A stretch of 57,084 nucleotides of DNA from Deltaproteobacteria bacterium UBA1386 (GTDB taxonomy: Bacteria; Desulfobacterota; Syntrophorhabdia; Syntrophorhabdales; Syntrophorhabdaceae): positions 1-57,084 of the forward strand of contig DBQU01000042.1 of assembly GCA_002305765.1 (NCBI GenBank), given 5' to 3'. The notes below the pieces were generated by a model. It saw only the letters and a list, made by a program, of their open reading frames with translations. It was not told the origin of the DNA and made no database searches. The position numbers and the translations under genes were made by a program. Below are positions 43,231 through 52,277 of the stretch, piece after piece. Numbering within the stretch: the stretch's first letter is position 1; the number at the start of each line of letters is the position of its first letter.

Positions 43231-43258
43231 CTGGATTCCGGTCTTCGCCGGAATGACG
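43231..43258. repeat. solitary arm of the palindromic repeat
   Basis: CTGGATTCCGGTCTTCGCCG and the next 8 bases match the right arm of the elements at 30802 and 32018 with one substitution in 28 positions. It folds as ATTCCGG-TCTTCG-CCGGAAT. It sits in the convergent gap between the hydrolase gene and pgi and may end transcription from both sides. Confidence 0.8.
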
Positions 43259-43299
43259 AGGGTAAACAGGATCTGACAAAATAATGGGCTTCGGGAAGG

Positions 43300-44658
43300 T
43301 CAGAAGACTATCGTCTTTGCCCGCCGCAGGAGCAAGGCCTCCGTGTGCTCCTTTTCCTTTTCCAGACCCTTCTTTCCCATCATTGCCTTGGTGTAGATCT
43401 TGCCCTGTTCCACTCCGGGCTGGTCGAAGGCGTTGACGGCTAGGAGGTGGCCCATGATGGCGGTGACCATCTCGAAGAGGTAGAAGAGGGCTCCCAGGTT
43501 GTAGTCGCTGACCTCGTCGAGAATGAGGGAGATGTTGGGGGTCTGGGCCTCGGTGAGAGACAGGCGGGTGCCCTGGAATTCGGCGTGGAAGAGGGACTTC
43601 ATATCCTTGTTGGCAAGGTACTGGACGTCTTCCAGGTAGTCGAAGCTTGCGGGGATGGGGACTTCCTGAGTGGCACTGTAGAAGAGGATGACGCACTTGT
43701 CCTTGGGGCCTTCGACATAGAGCTGAAGCTGGGAGTGCTGGTCGGTGACACCCATCGATTTCGTCGGGGTCGGGCCGAGTCCCTTCTTGCCGAGGCTCTC
43801 CGCCTCGAGCTGCCGGAACCAGTCGGCGAAACCGCCGAGCCGTTCGCAGTAGGGCATGACGACATGTATCTTCTTTCCCGCCCTGTCCATCAGGTAAAGG
43901 ATGGCGGCGAGGACGAAGGCCATGTTCTCTTCGCCGTCATAGCGGACCGTGTGGGCGGCCATGCCCGCGGCGCCTGCCGACAGCCTTTTGATGTCGAGCC
44001 CCATGAGGGCTGACGGGAAGAGACCTACAGGGGTCAACACGGAGAACCGGCCGCCCACGCCGTCAGGCAGGTTGAGGGTGGGATAGCCTTCCTTTTCCGC
44101 TATCCTGTTGAGGAGGCCCTTTTCCTTGTCGGTGATGAGGACTATCCTTTGCTGGTAACCCGCGGACTTGCGCATCAGCTCGTTGAAGAGCATGAACTGC
44201 GAGATCGTCTCCGGCGTCTCCCCCGACTTGCTGATGACGACGAGGAAGGTGCGGTCGATGTCGGGGATGATCGTTTCCACGATGGCCGTCATCTTGTGGG
44301 GGTCGATGTTATCGAGGATGAAGTAGCGCGGTTTGCCGTCGCGGAAACGCTCCTCCATGTTGTGCAGGGGATGGAGAAGGGCTTCGAATATCGTCTGTGT
44401 CCCCAGCGAAGACCCGCCAATCCCGAGAATGACGAGGTTCCTGATGTCCATCGCCGCCGCCTTGTCCGCGAGGGTCCGCATCTCATCGAACTGGAACTTT
44501 GTCTCCGGCAGTGTCATGAAGGCGAAAGGCTTCGCGAGGAGCCTCGCGTAGTAATCGCTTATGTTCGCGAGAGTCGTCGTGAGGTCGCCCGCGTCGATGC
44601 CGTTCGCCCCGACCGCCTCGGCCAGAGCGTTCGTCAGGTCCATGGTTATCGTTTTCAT
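43300..44658 (-). CDS. pgi: glucose-6-phosphate isomerase
   Basis: Interconverts glucose-6-P and fructose-6-P. The 452-aa protein (short bacterial form) has NLVILGIGGSSLGTQTIFEALL, FLVVISKSGETPETISQF, FSVLTPVGLFPSALMGLD (PGI signature region) and the C-terminal NAFDQPGVEQGKIYTKAMM with the active-site Gln/Lys region. ATG 44658 overlaps the accA stop by 4 nt; the frame extends to 44793 but only mirrors accA. It is the last gene of the guaB-guaA-dnaE-accA-pgi run. Fructose-6-P also feeds mannose-6-P and GDP-fucose synthesis. Confidence 0.95.
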   Translation of the reverse strand: MKTITMDLTNALAEAVGANGIDAGDLTTTLANISDYYARLLAKPFAFMTLPETKFQFDEMRTLADKAAAMDIRNLVILGIGGSSLGTQTIFEALLHPLHNMEERFRDGKPRYFILDNIDPHKMTAIVETIIPDIDRTFLVVISKSGETPETISQFMLFNELMRKSAGYQQRIVLITDKEKGLLNRIAEKEGYPTLNLPDGVGGRFSVLTPVGLFPSALMGLDIKRLSAGAAGMAAHTVRYDGEENMAFVLAAILYLMDRAGKKIHVVMPYCERLGGFADWFRQLEAESLGKKGLGPTPTKSMGVTDQHSQLQLYVEGPKDKCVILFYSATQEVPIPASFDYLEDVQYLANKDMKSLFHAEFQGTRLSLTEAQTPNISLILDEVSDYNLGALFYLFEMVTAIMGHLLAVNAFDQPGVEQGKIYTKAMMGKKGLEKEKEHTEALLLRRAKTIVF

Positions 44659-45614
44659 CGTTTCTCCTCGAATACGCCCATGTGGCGGAACTTGTCGTAG
44701 CGCATTTGCTTGAGTGCTTCGGGATCTATCTCGATGAGTTCCTTGAGATGCCGGTCGAGTACAACACGGGTGCTGTCGAATGTCTTCTGCCAATCCCTGT
44801 GGGCCCCGCCGAAGGGTTCGTGGATGATCTCGTCGGCGACCTTGAGCTTGAGAAGGTCATGGGCCGTCGGTTTCAACGCGTCCGCCGCGAGAGGGCCCTT
44901 GGACCCGTCCCTCCAGAGAATGGCGGCGCAGCCCTCGGGGGATATGACGGAATAGGTCGCGTTCTCGAGCATGAGGAGCCGGTTGCCGACGCCTATGCCC
45001 AGCGCCCCTCCGCTGCCCCCCTCGCCGATAACGATGGAGATGGTGGGGACGCCGAGGGAGAACATGAAATAGATACTCGAGGCGATCGCCTCCGCCTGCC
45101 CGCGCTCTTCCGCCCCGACACCGGGGAAAGCCCCCGGCGTGTCGATGAAGGTTATGATGGGTTTGCCCCATCTCGCGGCCATGTCCATGACGCGCATCGC
45201 CTTGCGGTAGCCGTCGGGATGGGCCATGCCGAAGTTCCTGTGTGCCATCTCGCGGACGTCACCGCCCTTCTGATGGCCGAGGACGGCCACGTTGACTCCT
45301 TCGAAGCGGGCAAAACCGGCAACGAGCGCCGGGTCGTCCTTGAACTTCCTGTCGCCGTGCAGCTCCACGAAGTCGGTGAAGAGACTGTGGACATAATCAA
45401 GGGTGTGCGGGCGGTTGAGGTGTCGCGAGAGCTGGGAGCGCTGCCAGTTCGACAGTTCGGAATATGTCTCCTTCTCTATCTTTGCGATCTTCTTCCTGAG
45501 GGTCGCGAGCTCCTTCGCGTAGTGCGGCTCGTTCTCGTCGTAGAACCGTTCTATCTCAAAGACCCGTCTTTCCAGCGGTTCAAGCTTCTTTTCGAAATCA
45601 AGGTAGTATCTCAT
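44655..45614 (-). CDS. accA: acetyl-CoA carboxylase carboxyltransferase subunit alpha
   Basis: A 319-aa subunit that, with AccD, transfers the carboxyl group from biotin to acetyl-CoA for fatty-acid synthesis. The N-terminus has the helical FEKKLEPLERRVFEIERFY. The crotonase-type core follows with LHGDRKFKDDPALVAGFARF, IGHQKG-type VLGHQKGGDVREM, FIDTPGAFPGVGAEERGQAEAIA and VIGEGGSGGALGIGVGNRLLMLENATYSVISPEGCAAILW. Standard length. It overlaps dnaE (17 nt) upstream and pgi (4 nt) downstream. The dnaE-accA adjacency is common in many bacteria. Confidence 0.97.
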   Translation of the reverse strand: MRYYLDFEKKLEPLERRVFEIERFYDENEPHYAKELATLRKKIAKIEKETYSELSNWQRSQLSRHLNRPHTLDYVHSLFTDFVELHGDRKFKDDPALVAGFARFEGVNVAVLGHQKGGDVREMAHRNFGMAHPDGYRKAMRVMDMAARWGKPIITFIDTPGAFPGVGAEERGQAEAIASSIYFMFSLGVPTISIVIGEGGSGGALGIGVGNRLLMLENATYSVISPEGCAAILWRDGSKGPLAADALKPTAHDLLKLKVADEIIHEPFGGAHRDWQKTFDSTRVVLDRHLKELIEIDPEALKQMRYDKFRHMGVFEEKR

Positions 45615-48600
45615 CTATGACCTCTACGTCCATGCCTTTCTTGAAGTGCTTGAGGATGACATCTTTCCGTCCGGGGTCGATCCTGACGTTTTTGAGGGGG
45701 AGGGACCGTCTTTCCCCGTTGAGCTGGAACTCGAGAAGAACGCCCGACCTGCCCCGGAGGCTGAAGAGGATGTCCTTCAACACCCTCAGGTCTTCCTTCC
45801 TGATGACCTCGCAGTGTATCCGTATCCTGACGGTTTTCAGGAGTTCACCCGTCAGTGCTTCGAGAAGGGCCACGGCCTTCGCCTTTATCCGGGCACTGCC
45901 GTCCTCGGACCTCTCGAGCGACCCCGTGACCATGAGGGGCTTTCCGCTCTGGATGACAAAGTGGTTCTTGCCGTAGAGATCGGGGAAACAGATGACCTCC
46001 ACGATGCCCTTCGTGTCCTCCAGGGTGACGTACGCCATCCTGTCGCCCCGCCTTGTCGTTATCTCTTTCAGGGCGCTCACGATACCCGCCATGCTCACGT
46101 CCTGCTCGGTGTCAGCCTCCTTGAGGCCCTGGCTGTCGTAAGGGGTGAGTTCGGCGATGAGTTTTTCATAGGGTTTCAGGGGATGCTTGCTGAAGTAGAA
46201 ACCAAGGGATTCCTTCTCGCCAAGGAGGATCTCTTCGTGGGAGAGTTCATCCATGGCGGGGATGTCGAAGGAGACCGTCGTCTCGGCGACCTCAGCCTCT
46301 CCAAAGATGCTGCCCTGCTTGTGATTGTTCTTCGTGTCCCGCTTCGTCAGCTTGTCGAGCATCTCCTGGGCAAGGTAGAGGACCTGAGACCTGTTGAGGC
46401 CGAGGCTGTCAAAGCAGCCTGCCATGGCAAGACTTTCGATGACCTTCTTGTTGACCTTGCGGGAATCGATGACGCTGCAGAAGTGGACGAAGGACTTGAA
46501 CCCTCCCGCTTCCTCGCGGGCCTGGATGATGCTTTCGATCGCCGCTTCGCCCACGTTCCTGACGCCGGAGAGCCCGTAGCGGATCTTCGAATCGACGATG
46601 GTGAAATCGCTCTGGCTCATGTTGATATCGGGTGGCAGGATCTCTATGCCCGACTCCCGGCATTCCCCGACGTATTTGACGAGTTTGTCCGTGTCGCCCA
46701 CCTCGGTGGTGAGCATGGCCGCGAAATAGTGGATGGGGTAATGGGCTTTGAGGTATGCCGTCTGGTAGGCTATGTACCCGTAGGCCGTGCTGTGGGACTT
46801 GTTGAAGCCATATTCCCCGAAACGCTGGATGACGTCGTAGATCTTCTCCGCCACGTCCTTCGGGACGTCGTTCGCCACGGCCCCGTCGACGAACTGCTGC
46901 TTGTACTTCTCGAGTTGCTCGGGGATCTTCTTGCTCATGGCCTTGCGCAGAGCGTCGGCATCCTTCATGGAGAAGCCGGCGAGCACGGAGGCGATCTTCA
47001 TGATCTGTTCCTGGTAGATGATGACGCCGTACGTGTCGTGGAGGATGTCTTTGAGCTTCGGCGTCTCGTAGGCCACGAGCGACGGGTTGTTGCGGCGCTT
47101 GATGAACTCGTCGACCATGCCGCTTTTCAGGGGACCGGGCCTGTACAGGGCGATGAGCGGCATGATGTCGTCGAACTGTGAGGGCCTCAGTTTCGTGAGA
47201 AGGTCGCGCATCCCGCGGCTTTCAAGCTGGAACACTCCGGAGGTATTGCCCGACGAGAGGAGCTCGTAGGTCTTTGTGTCGTCAAGGGGCAACCGGGCGA
47301 GGTCGATCTCGATGCCTTCGGCCTTGAGGAGCTTCACGATCGTGTCCATGAGGGTGAGGGTCTCGAGGCCGAGGAAGTCTATCTTGATGAGACCGATCTT
47401 CTCGATCATCTTCATGTCGTATTGCGTCACCGTTTCATCGTGTTTGCCCCTGTACAGCGGAAGGTACTCGGAGAGATGCTTGTTGGCGATCACGATGCCC
47501 GCGGCGTGCGTGGAAGCGTGGCGAGCCAGCCCTTCGACGACGCAGGCGTTGTCGAGGAGTTCCCGCACGCGGTCGTCCCTCTGGTATAGTTCCCGCACCT
47601 CGGGTTCATCATTGATCGCCCGTTCGATGCCCCGGTCCGCGGTGGTGATGAGCTTTGCTATCTTGTCGACCTCCGCGTAGGGCATGCCGAGGGCCCGCCC
47701 CACATCACGCACCGCCGCCTTGGACTTCATGGTCCCGAAGGTGGTGATCTGGGCCACGTTGTCCTTGCCGTACTTGTTCGTGACGTATTCGATGACCCTG
47801 TCGCGTCCCTTGCGGCAGAAGTCGACGTCGATGTCGGGCATGCTGATGCGCTCCGGGTTCAGGAAGCGCTCGAAGATGAGGTCATACTTGATGGGGTCGA
47901 TGTCGGTGATGCCGAGGCAGAAGGCGATGAGACTGCCCGCCGCGGAACCGCGCCCCGGCCCCACGGGAACGCCGTGGGTCTTCGCGTAGTTGATGAAGTC
48001 GGCGACGATGAGGAAATACCCGGAGAACCCCGTTTTCCTGATGACGCCCGCCTCGTAGTCGAACCTCTTGCGATACTGGTCGAGGAGCTCTTCGCCGAAG
48101 GAATCGTAGGCCGCCCGTATCTCGGGCATCCGTTTCTCGAAACCCTGCCGCGCGAGCTTTTCGAAGTACTCGTCGAGGTCCATGCCGGCGGGGGGGTGGA
48201 ATTCCGGGAAGTGGTACGTGTTCGTGTCGATGGTGACGTTGCACATTTCGGCGACGCGCATCGTGTTGGCAAGCGCCTCGGGATAGCGGGAGAAGGCGAG
48301 AGCTATCTCGTCGGGGGACTTGAAGTAGAACTGGTCCGTCGAGAAGCTCAGGCGGTCCTTGTCGTTGATCGTCTTTCCCGTCTGGATGCACAGCAGAAGC
48401 TCGTGGGCCTTTGCCTCCTCGCGGCGCAGGTAGTGGCAGTCGTTCGTCGCGACGATGGGCACCCCGTAATGGGACGAGAGCTCGATGAGGCGTTCGTTGA
48501 CTATCCTTTGCTCCTCGAGACCGTTGTCCTGGAGCTCGAAGAAGAGCCGGTCGCCGAAGAGTGAGAGGTAGTAATCCACGTGGTTGCGGACCATCTCGTC

Positions 48601-49056
48601 GGTGCCCCGGAGGATGGCGTTCGGTATCTCTCCCTTGATGCACGCCGTGAGGCAGATGAGACCTTCGTGGTACTGGCTCAGTATCTCCCTGTCGATGCGG
48701 GGGTGGTAGTAGAAACCTTCCAGGTGGGCGAGGCTGATGAGCTTGAGGAGGTTCTGATACCCCCTGTTGTCCATCGCGAGGAGGACGACGTGGTAGGCCA
48801 CATCCTCGCCCTTGACCCTTTTCTGGTCGAACCGGGACCCCGGGGCTATATACGCCTCGCAGCCTATGATGGGTTTGAGTCCGCGCTGGTTGGCTTCAAG
48901 GTAGAATTCCGCCGCCCCGAACATGTTGCCGTGGTCCGTGATGGCGCAGGCCGGCATGCCAAAGTCCCGGGCCGCGTTGAAGAGGCGGTCGAACCGGATG
49001 GCGCCGTCAAGGAGACTGTACTGGGTGTGAAGGTGGAGGTGGACGAAGTCGGGCAT
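45598..49056 (-). CDS. dnaE: DNA polymerase III subunit alpha
   Basis: Replicative polymerase of 1,152 aa. The PHP domain lies at the N-terminus (FVHLHLHTQYSLLDGAIRF, CAITDHGNMFGA). The catalytic core includes GRGSAAGSLIAFCLGIT and the acidic PDIDVDFCRKGRDRVIEYV, and the thumb and fingers include HASTHAAGIVI and GVIIYQEQIMKIASVLAGFS. An OB-fold near residue 985 (VSMAGIVSALKEITTRRGDRMAYVTLED) ends the recognised domains. The length matches the DnaE1 class. It follows guaA by 6 bp. Confidence 0.97.
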   Translation of the reverse strand: MPDFVHLHLHTQYSLLDGAIRFDRLFNAARDFGMPACAITDHGNMFGAAEFYLEANQRGLKPIIGCEAYIAPGSRFDQKRVKGEDVAYHVVLLAMDNRGYQNLLKLISLAHLEGFYYHPRIDREILSQYHEGLICLTACIKGEIPNAILRGTDEMVRNHVDYYLSLFGDRLFFELQDNGLEEQRIVNERLIELSSHYGVPIVATNDCHYLRREEAKAHELLLCIQTGKTINDKDRLSFSTDQFYFKSPDEIALAFSRYPEALANTMRVAEMCNVTIDTNTYHFPEFHPPAGMDLDEYFEKLARQGFEKRMPEIRAAYDSFGEELLDQYRKRFDYEAGVIRKTGFSGYFLIVADFINYAKTHGVPVGPGRGSAAGSLIAFCLGITDIDPIKYDLIFERFLNPERISMPDIDVDFCRKGRDRVIEYVTNKYGKDNVAQITTFGTMKSKAAVRDVGRALGMPYAEVDKIAKLITTADRGIERAINDEPEVRELYQRDDRVRELLDNACVVEGLARHASTHAAGIVIANKHLSEYLPLYRGKHDETVTQYDMKMIEKIGLIKIDFLGLETLTLMDTIVKLLKAEGIEIDLARLPLDDTKTYELLSSGNTSGVFQLESRGMRDLLTKLRPSQFDDIMPLIALYRPGPLKSGMVDEFIKRRNNPSLVAYETPKLKDILHDTYGVIIYQEQIMKIASVLAGFSMKDADALRKAMSKKIPEQLEKYKQQFVDGAVANDVPKDVAEKIYDVIQRFGEYGFNKSHSTAYGYIAYQTAYLKAHYPIHYFAAMLTTEVGDTDKLVKYVGECRESGIEILPPDINMSQSDFTIVDSKIRYGLSGVRNVGEAAIESIIQAREEAGGFKSFVHFCSVIDSRKVNKKVIESLAMAGCFDSLGLNRSQVLYLAQEMLDKLTKRDTKNNHKQGSIFGEAEVAETTVSFDIPAMDELSHEEILLGEKESLGFYFSKHPLKPYEKLIAELTPYDSQGLKEADTEQDVSMAGIVSALKEITTRRGDRMAYVTLEDTKGIVEVICFPDLYGKNHFVIQSGKPLMVTGSLERSEDGSARIKAKAVALLEALTGELLKTVRIRIHCEVIRKEDLRVLKDILFSLRGRSGVLLEFQLNGERRSLPLKNVRIDPGRKDVILKHFKKGMDVEVIDEILP

Positions 49057-49062
49057 GTCCCC

Positions 49063-50622
49063 TTACTCCCATTCGATCGTGCTCGGCGGCTTCGAGGAGA
49101 TATCGTAGACCACCCTGTTGACGTCCGCGACCTCGTTGATTATTCTTCGCGCCACCGTATCGAGGGTCTTGTAGGGAAGGCGTGCCCAGTCCGCCGTCAT
49201 GGCGTCCTCACTTTCGACGACACGCACGGCGATGACGTTGGCGTAGGTCCTCTCGTCGCCCATGACGCCGACGGTCTTCACGGGTATCAGTATACCGAAG
49301 GACTGCCATATGTGTTTGAAAGAGGGATTGTGCTCGATCTCCTGGCGGATGATGCTGTCCGCTTCCTGGAGTACCCGGACCCTTTCTTCCGTCACCTCGC
49401 CGATTATCCTCACGGCGAGACCCGGGCCGGGGAAGGGCTGTCTGCCGACGATGTATTCGGGGACGCCAAGCTCGCGCCCCACCACCCTGACCTCGTCCTT
49501 GAAAAGCTCCCTCAGCGGCTCGATGAGGGTCATCTTCATCCGTTTCGGCAGGCCGCCGACATTGTGGTGGCTCTTGATCGTGGCCGAGGGCCCCTTGAAG
49601 GAGACGCTCTCGATGACGTCGGGATAGAGGGTTCCCTGTGCCAGGTACCGGACGGAGCCGCCGTCGCGGGCCTCTTCCTCGAATATCCTGATGAAGAGTC
49701 TCCCGATGATCTTCCGTTTCCGTTCCGGGTCCTTCACCCCCTTTAAGGCCTTGAGGAACGCCTCACCGGCATCGACGTACTTGAGGTTGAGGTGGAGGAT
49801 GTCCCTGTAGGCCGCGATGACCTCTTCAGCCTCGTTCTTCCTGAGGACGCCGTTATTGACGAAGACGCAGCGCAGGTTGTCGCCGATGGCGCGGTGAATG
49901 AGGGCTGCGACCACCGAGGAATCGACGCCGCCGCTCAAGGCGCAGATGACCTTCTCGCTTCCCGCCTCCCTGCGTATCTTTTCCGTCGCGAGTTCGACAA
50001 AGGACTGCGGCGAGAAGAGACCTTTAAGCCTGCATATCTTGAACAGGAAATTCTTGAGAATGCGTTTCCCCTTGGGGGTGTGGTGGACCTCGGGGTGGAA
50101 CTGGACGCCGTAGACGGTGCCTTTCGTGTCGCGGACCGCCGCGTAGGAGGAATTGTCCGACCGGGCGAGGGCGACAAAACCCCGGGGGAGGGTGAGCACC
50201 TTGTCGCTGTGGCTCATCCAGACGATGTCGCCGTCCTTCACGCCGTCAAGGAACCGGTCCGCCTTCTCGATATAAAGATGGGCCTTGCCGAATTCACGTT
50301 TCGGGGCCTTTTCCACCTTGCCGCCGAAGGACGTGGCCAGAAGCTGAAGGCCGTAGCAGACGCCGAGGACGGGAACGCCCAGCTCGAAGACCGCCCTGTC
50401 GCAGATGGGCGCGTTCTTCTCATTGATGCTGGCCGGCCCGCCGGACAGGATGATACCGCGAGGCTTCATGGACCTTATGGCGTCAAGGTCCAGGTTGTAG
50501 GGGTAGATCTCGCAATAGACGCCGAGTTCGCGGACCTTGCGGGCTATGAGCTGTGTATACTGGGAGCCGAAATCGAGGATCAGGATGAGTTCGTCATGGT
50601 AATCGCGGTGGTGGCTGTCCAT
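49063..50622 (-). CDS. guaA: GMP synthase (glutamine-hydrolysing)
   Basis: Amidates XMP to GMP. The 519-aa protein has a class I glutamine amidotransferase domain (about 10-200) with the nucleophile in LGVCYGLQLLA and the His-Glu pair in VQFHPEVHHT. The ATP-pyrophosphatase domain has the P-loop ALSGGVDSSVVAALIH, and the dimerisation domain ends KPPSTIEWE, the standard GuaA C-terminus. It lies 3 bp behind guaB, the usual guaBA pair. Confidence 0.97.
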   Translation of the reverse strand: MDSHHRDYHDELILILDFGSQYTQLIARKVRELGVYCEIYPYNLDLDAIRSMKPRGIILSGGPASINEKNAPICDRAVFELGVPVLGVCYGLQLLATSFGGKVEKAPKREFGKAHLYIEKADRFLDGVKDGDIVWMSHSDKVLTLPRGFVALARSDNSSYAAVRDTKGTVYGVQFHPEVHHTPKGKRILKNFLFKICRLKGLFSPQSFVELATEKIRREAGSEKVICALSGGVDSSVVAALIHRAIGDNLRCVFVNNGVLRKNEAEEVIAAYRDILHLNLKYVDAGEAFLKALKGVKDPERKRKIIGRLFIRIFEEEARDGGSVRYLAQGTLYPDVIESVSFKGPSATIKSHHNVGGLPKRMKMTLIEPLRELFKDEVRVVGRELGVPEYIVGRQPFPGPGLAVRIIGEVTEERVRVLQEADSIIRQEIEHNPSFKHIWQSFGILIPVKTVGVMGDERTYANVIAVRVVESEDAMTADWARLPYKTLDTVARRIINEVADVNRVVYDISSKPPSTIEWE

Positions 50623-50625
50623 ATC

Positions 50626-52101
50626 CTATTCGATCCTGTAGTTTGGCGCTTCCTTGGTGATGATGACGTCGTGGACATGACTCTCGCGCAGGGCTGCCGA
50701 CGTTATCCTGATGAACCTGCGTTTTTTCTGGAGCTCTTCTATCGTTCTGGTGCCGACGTACCCCATGCCGGCCTTGAGGCCTCCCACGAGCTGGTTGACG
50801 GAGATCGAGAGGGAACCACGGTATGGCACCCGGCCCTCTATGCCTTCGGGGACGATCTTCGATTCCGGCGCGTCCTCGGGGATCGAGTAGCGGTCGCGTG
50901 TTTTCCCCTCGCGCATGGCCTCGAGGGAGCCCATGCCGCGGTAGACCTTGTATGTCCTGCCCTGGTAGAGGACCGTTTCCCCCGGTGTCTCGTCGGTACC
51001 GGCGAAGAGGTTCCCTATCATGGCGGTGTCAGCGCCGGCTGCCAGGGCCTTTGTGATGTCGCCGGAGAACTTGATGCCCCCGTCCGCAATGAGGGGTACC
51101 TGGTGTCGTTTCGCGACCGATGCCGCGTCCATGATCGCCGTTATCTGGGGCACGCCGATGCCGGCTACGATCCGCGTGGTGCAGATGGAGCCGGGGCCGA
51201 CGCCTATCTTCACCGCGTCGCACCCTGCCTTTATGAGGGCCTCGCACCCCTCTGAGGTGGCGATATTGCCGGCAATGAGCTGGACGCCGGCGAAATTTTT
51301 CTTGATGGCCCTGATGGACTCGATGACGTTCTTCGAATGGCCGTGGGCCGTATCGACGACTATGACGTCGCATCCCGCCCTCAGGAGGGCCTCGACGCGT
51401 TCGTCCCTGTCGGGGCCGACGCCGACGGCGGCGCCGACGCGGAGCCTGCCCAGCTGGTCCTTGCACGAGTTGGGATACTTGCGCATCTTCTCTATATCTT
51501 TTATGGTGATGAGCCCTTTCAGGTCAAAGTTCCTGTCCACCACGAGGAGTTTCTCTATCTTGTGCTTGTGGAGGATCTTCTTCGATTCCTCGAGGCCGAT
51601 CCCTTCCTTGACGGTGACAAGGTTCTCCTTCGTCATGACGTTCTGGACCTTCCTCTCCAGGTTCGTCTCGAATCGCAGGTCCCTGTTCGTGATGATGCCC
51701 ACGAGCCTCGTGCCCTTCGTGACGGGTATGCCGGAGATGCGGTAGCGCGACATGAGCTCCAGGGCGTCCTGGATCCTGTTCTCCGGGGCTATGGTGATGG
51801 GGTCGACGATCATGCCGCTCTCGGATTTCTTGACCTTTTCCACCTCATGGGCCTGGTCCTCCACGGTCATGTTCCGGTGGATGATGCCGATGCCCCCCTC
51901 CTGGGCGAGGCAGATGGCGGTCTTCGATTCCGTCACAGTGTCCATGGCGGCGCTGAGTATCGGGATATTGAGCCGTATGGCGGGAGTCAGATAGGCGGAG
52001 ACGTCCACATCGGCGGGCATTATGCTGCTTGAGGCCGGGACGAGCAGAACGTCATCGAAGGTTAGTCCTTCCCTGAAATCTGTCGGCTCTTTCTCTGACA
52101 T
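50626..52101 (-). CDS. guaB: inosine-5'-monophosphate dehydrogenase
   Basis: Oxidises IMP to XMP with NAD, the branch point to guanine nucleotides. The 491-aa barrel has the N-terminal EGLTFDDVLLVP, two inserted CBS domains (about 95-215) and the catalytic Cys loop KIGVGPGSICTTRIVAGIGVP. The substrate-binding IADGGIKFSGDITKALAAGA and the flap with the MGSLEAM...RDRY segment follow. It is the first gene of a five-gene minus-strand run; a promoter candidate lies at 52144-52172. Confidence 0.97.
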   Translation of the reverse strand: MSEKEPTDFREGLTFDDVLLVPASSSIMPADVDVSAYLTPAIRLNIPILSAAMDTVTESKTAICLAQEGGIGIIHRNMTVEDQAHEVEKVKKSESGMIVDPITIAPENRIQDALELMSRYRISGIPVTKGTRLVGIITNRDLRFETNLERKVQNVMTKENLVTVKEGIGLEESKKILHKHKIEKLLVVDRNFDLKGLITIKDIEKMRKYPNSCKDQLGRLRVGAAVGVGPDRDERVEALLRAGCDVIVVDTAHGHSKNVIESIRAIKKNFAGVQLIAGNIATSEGCEALIKAGCDAVKIGVGPGSICTTRIVAGIGVPQITAIMDAASVAKRHQVPLIADGGIKFSGDITKALAAGADTAMIGNLFAGTDETPGETVLYQGRTYKVYRGMGSLEAMREGKTRDRYSIPEDAPESKIVPEGIEGRVPYRGSLSISVNQLVGGLKAGMGYVGTRTIEELQKKRRFIRITSAALRESHVHDVIITKEAPNYRIE

Positions 52102-52143
52102 GATTCACCTCATGGGGATAGTATACGTGTATGTGTGGTGCTC

Positions 52144-52172
52144 TTTATACAAAAAAATGTATGCGCTGTAAG
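52144..52172 (-). promoter_or_regulatory. promoter candidate of the guaB operon
   Basis: On the minus strand CTTACA (complement of 52167-52172), 17 bp, TATAAA (complement of 52144-52149), about 43 bp before the guaB ATG. The leader between them shows no riboswitch-like fold that I can recognise. Confidence 0.5.
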
Positions 52173-52195
52173 ATGTTAGCTCATACATAAAAGGC

Positions 52196-52223
52196 TTGCC
52201 ATTTAAATATGGTTAAGTATAAT
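52196..52223 (+). promoter_or_regulatory. promoter candidate of the oppDF-like pair
   Basis: TTGCCA (52196-52201), 16 bp, TATAAT (52218-52223, a perfect -10), giving a leader of about 47 nt. That leader holds the small inverted repeat TTCCCG-T-CGGGAA at about 52252-52264, before ATG 52278. Confidence 0.6.
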
Positions 52224-52277
52224 GCATAAGGTTCAAATAATCAAAATAAATTTCCCGTCGGGAACCGTCCGCCATCG

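Noticed and set aside
45646..51255. Long plus-strand open frames opposite dnaE, guaA and guaB
   Set aside because: All three minus-strand genes are full-length with catalytic motifs; the plus frames are compositional mirrors.
52102..52277. Riboswitch or attenuator in the guaB leader
   Set aside because: The leader is short (about 35 nt from the predicted start point) and shows no recognisable aptamer fold; only ordinary promoter elements were found.
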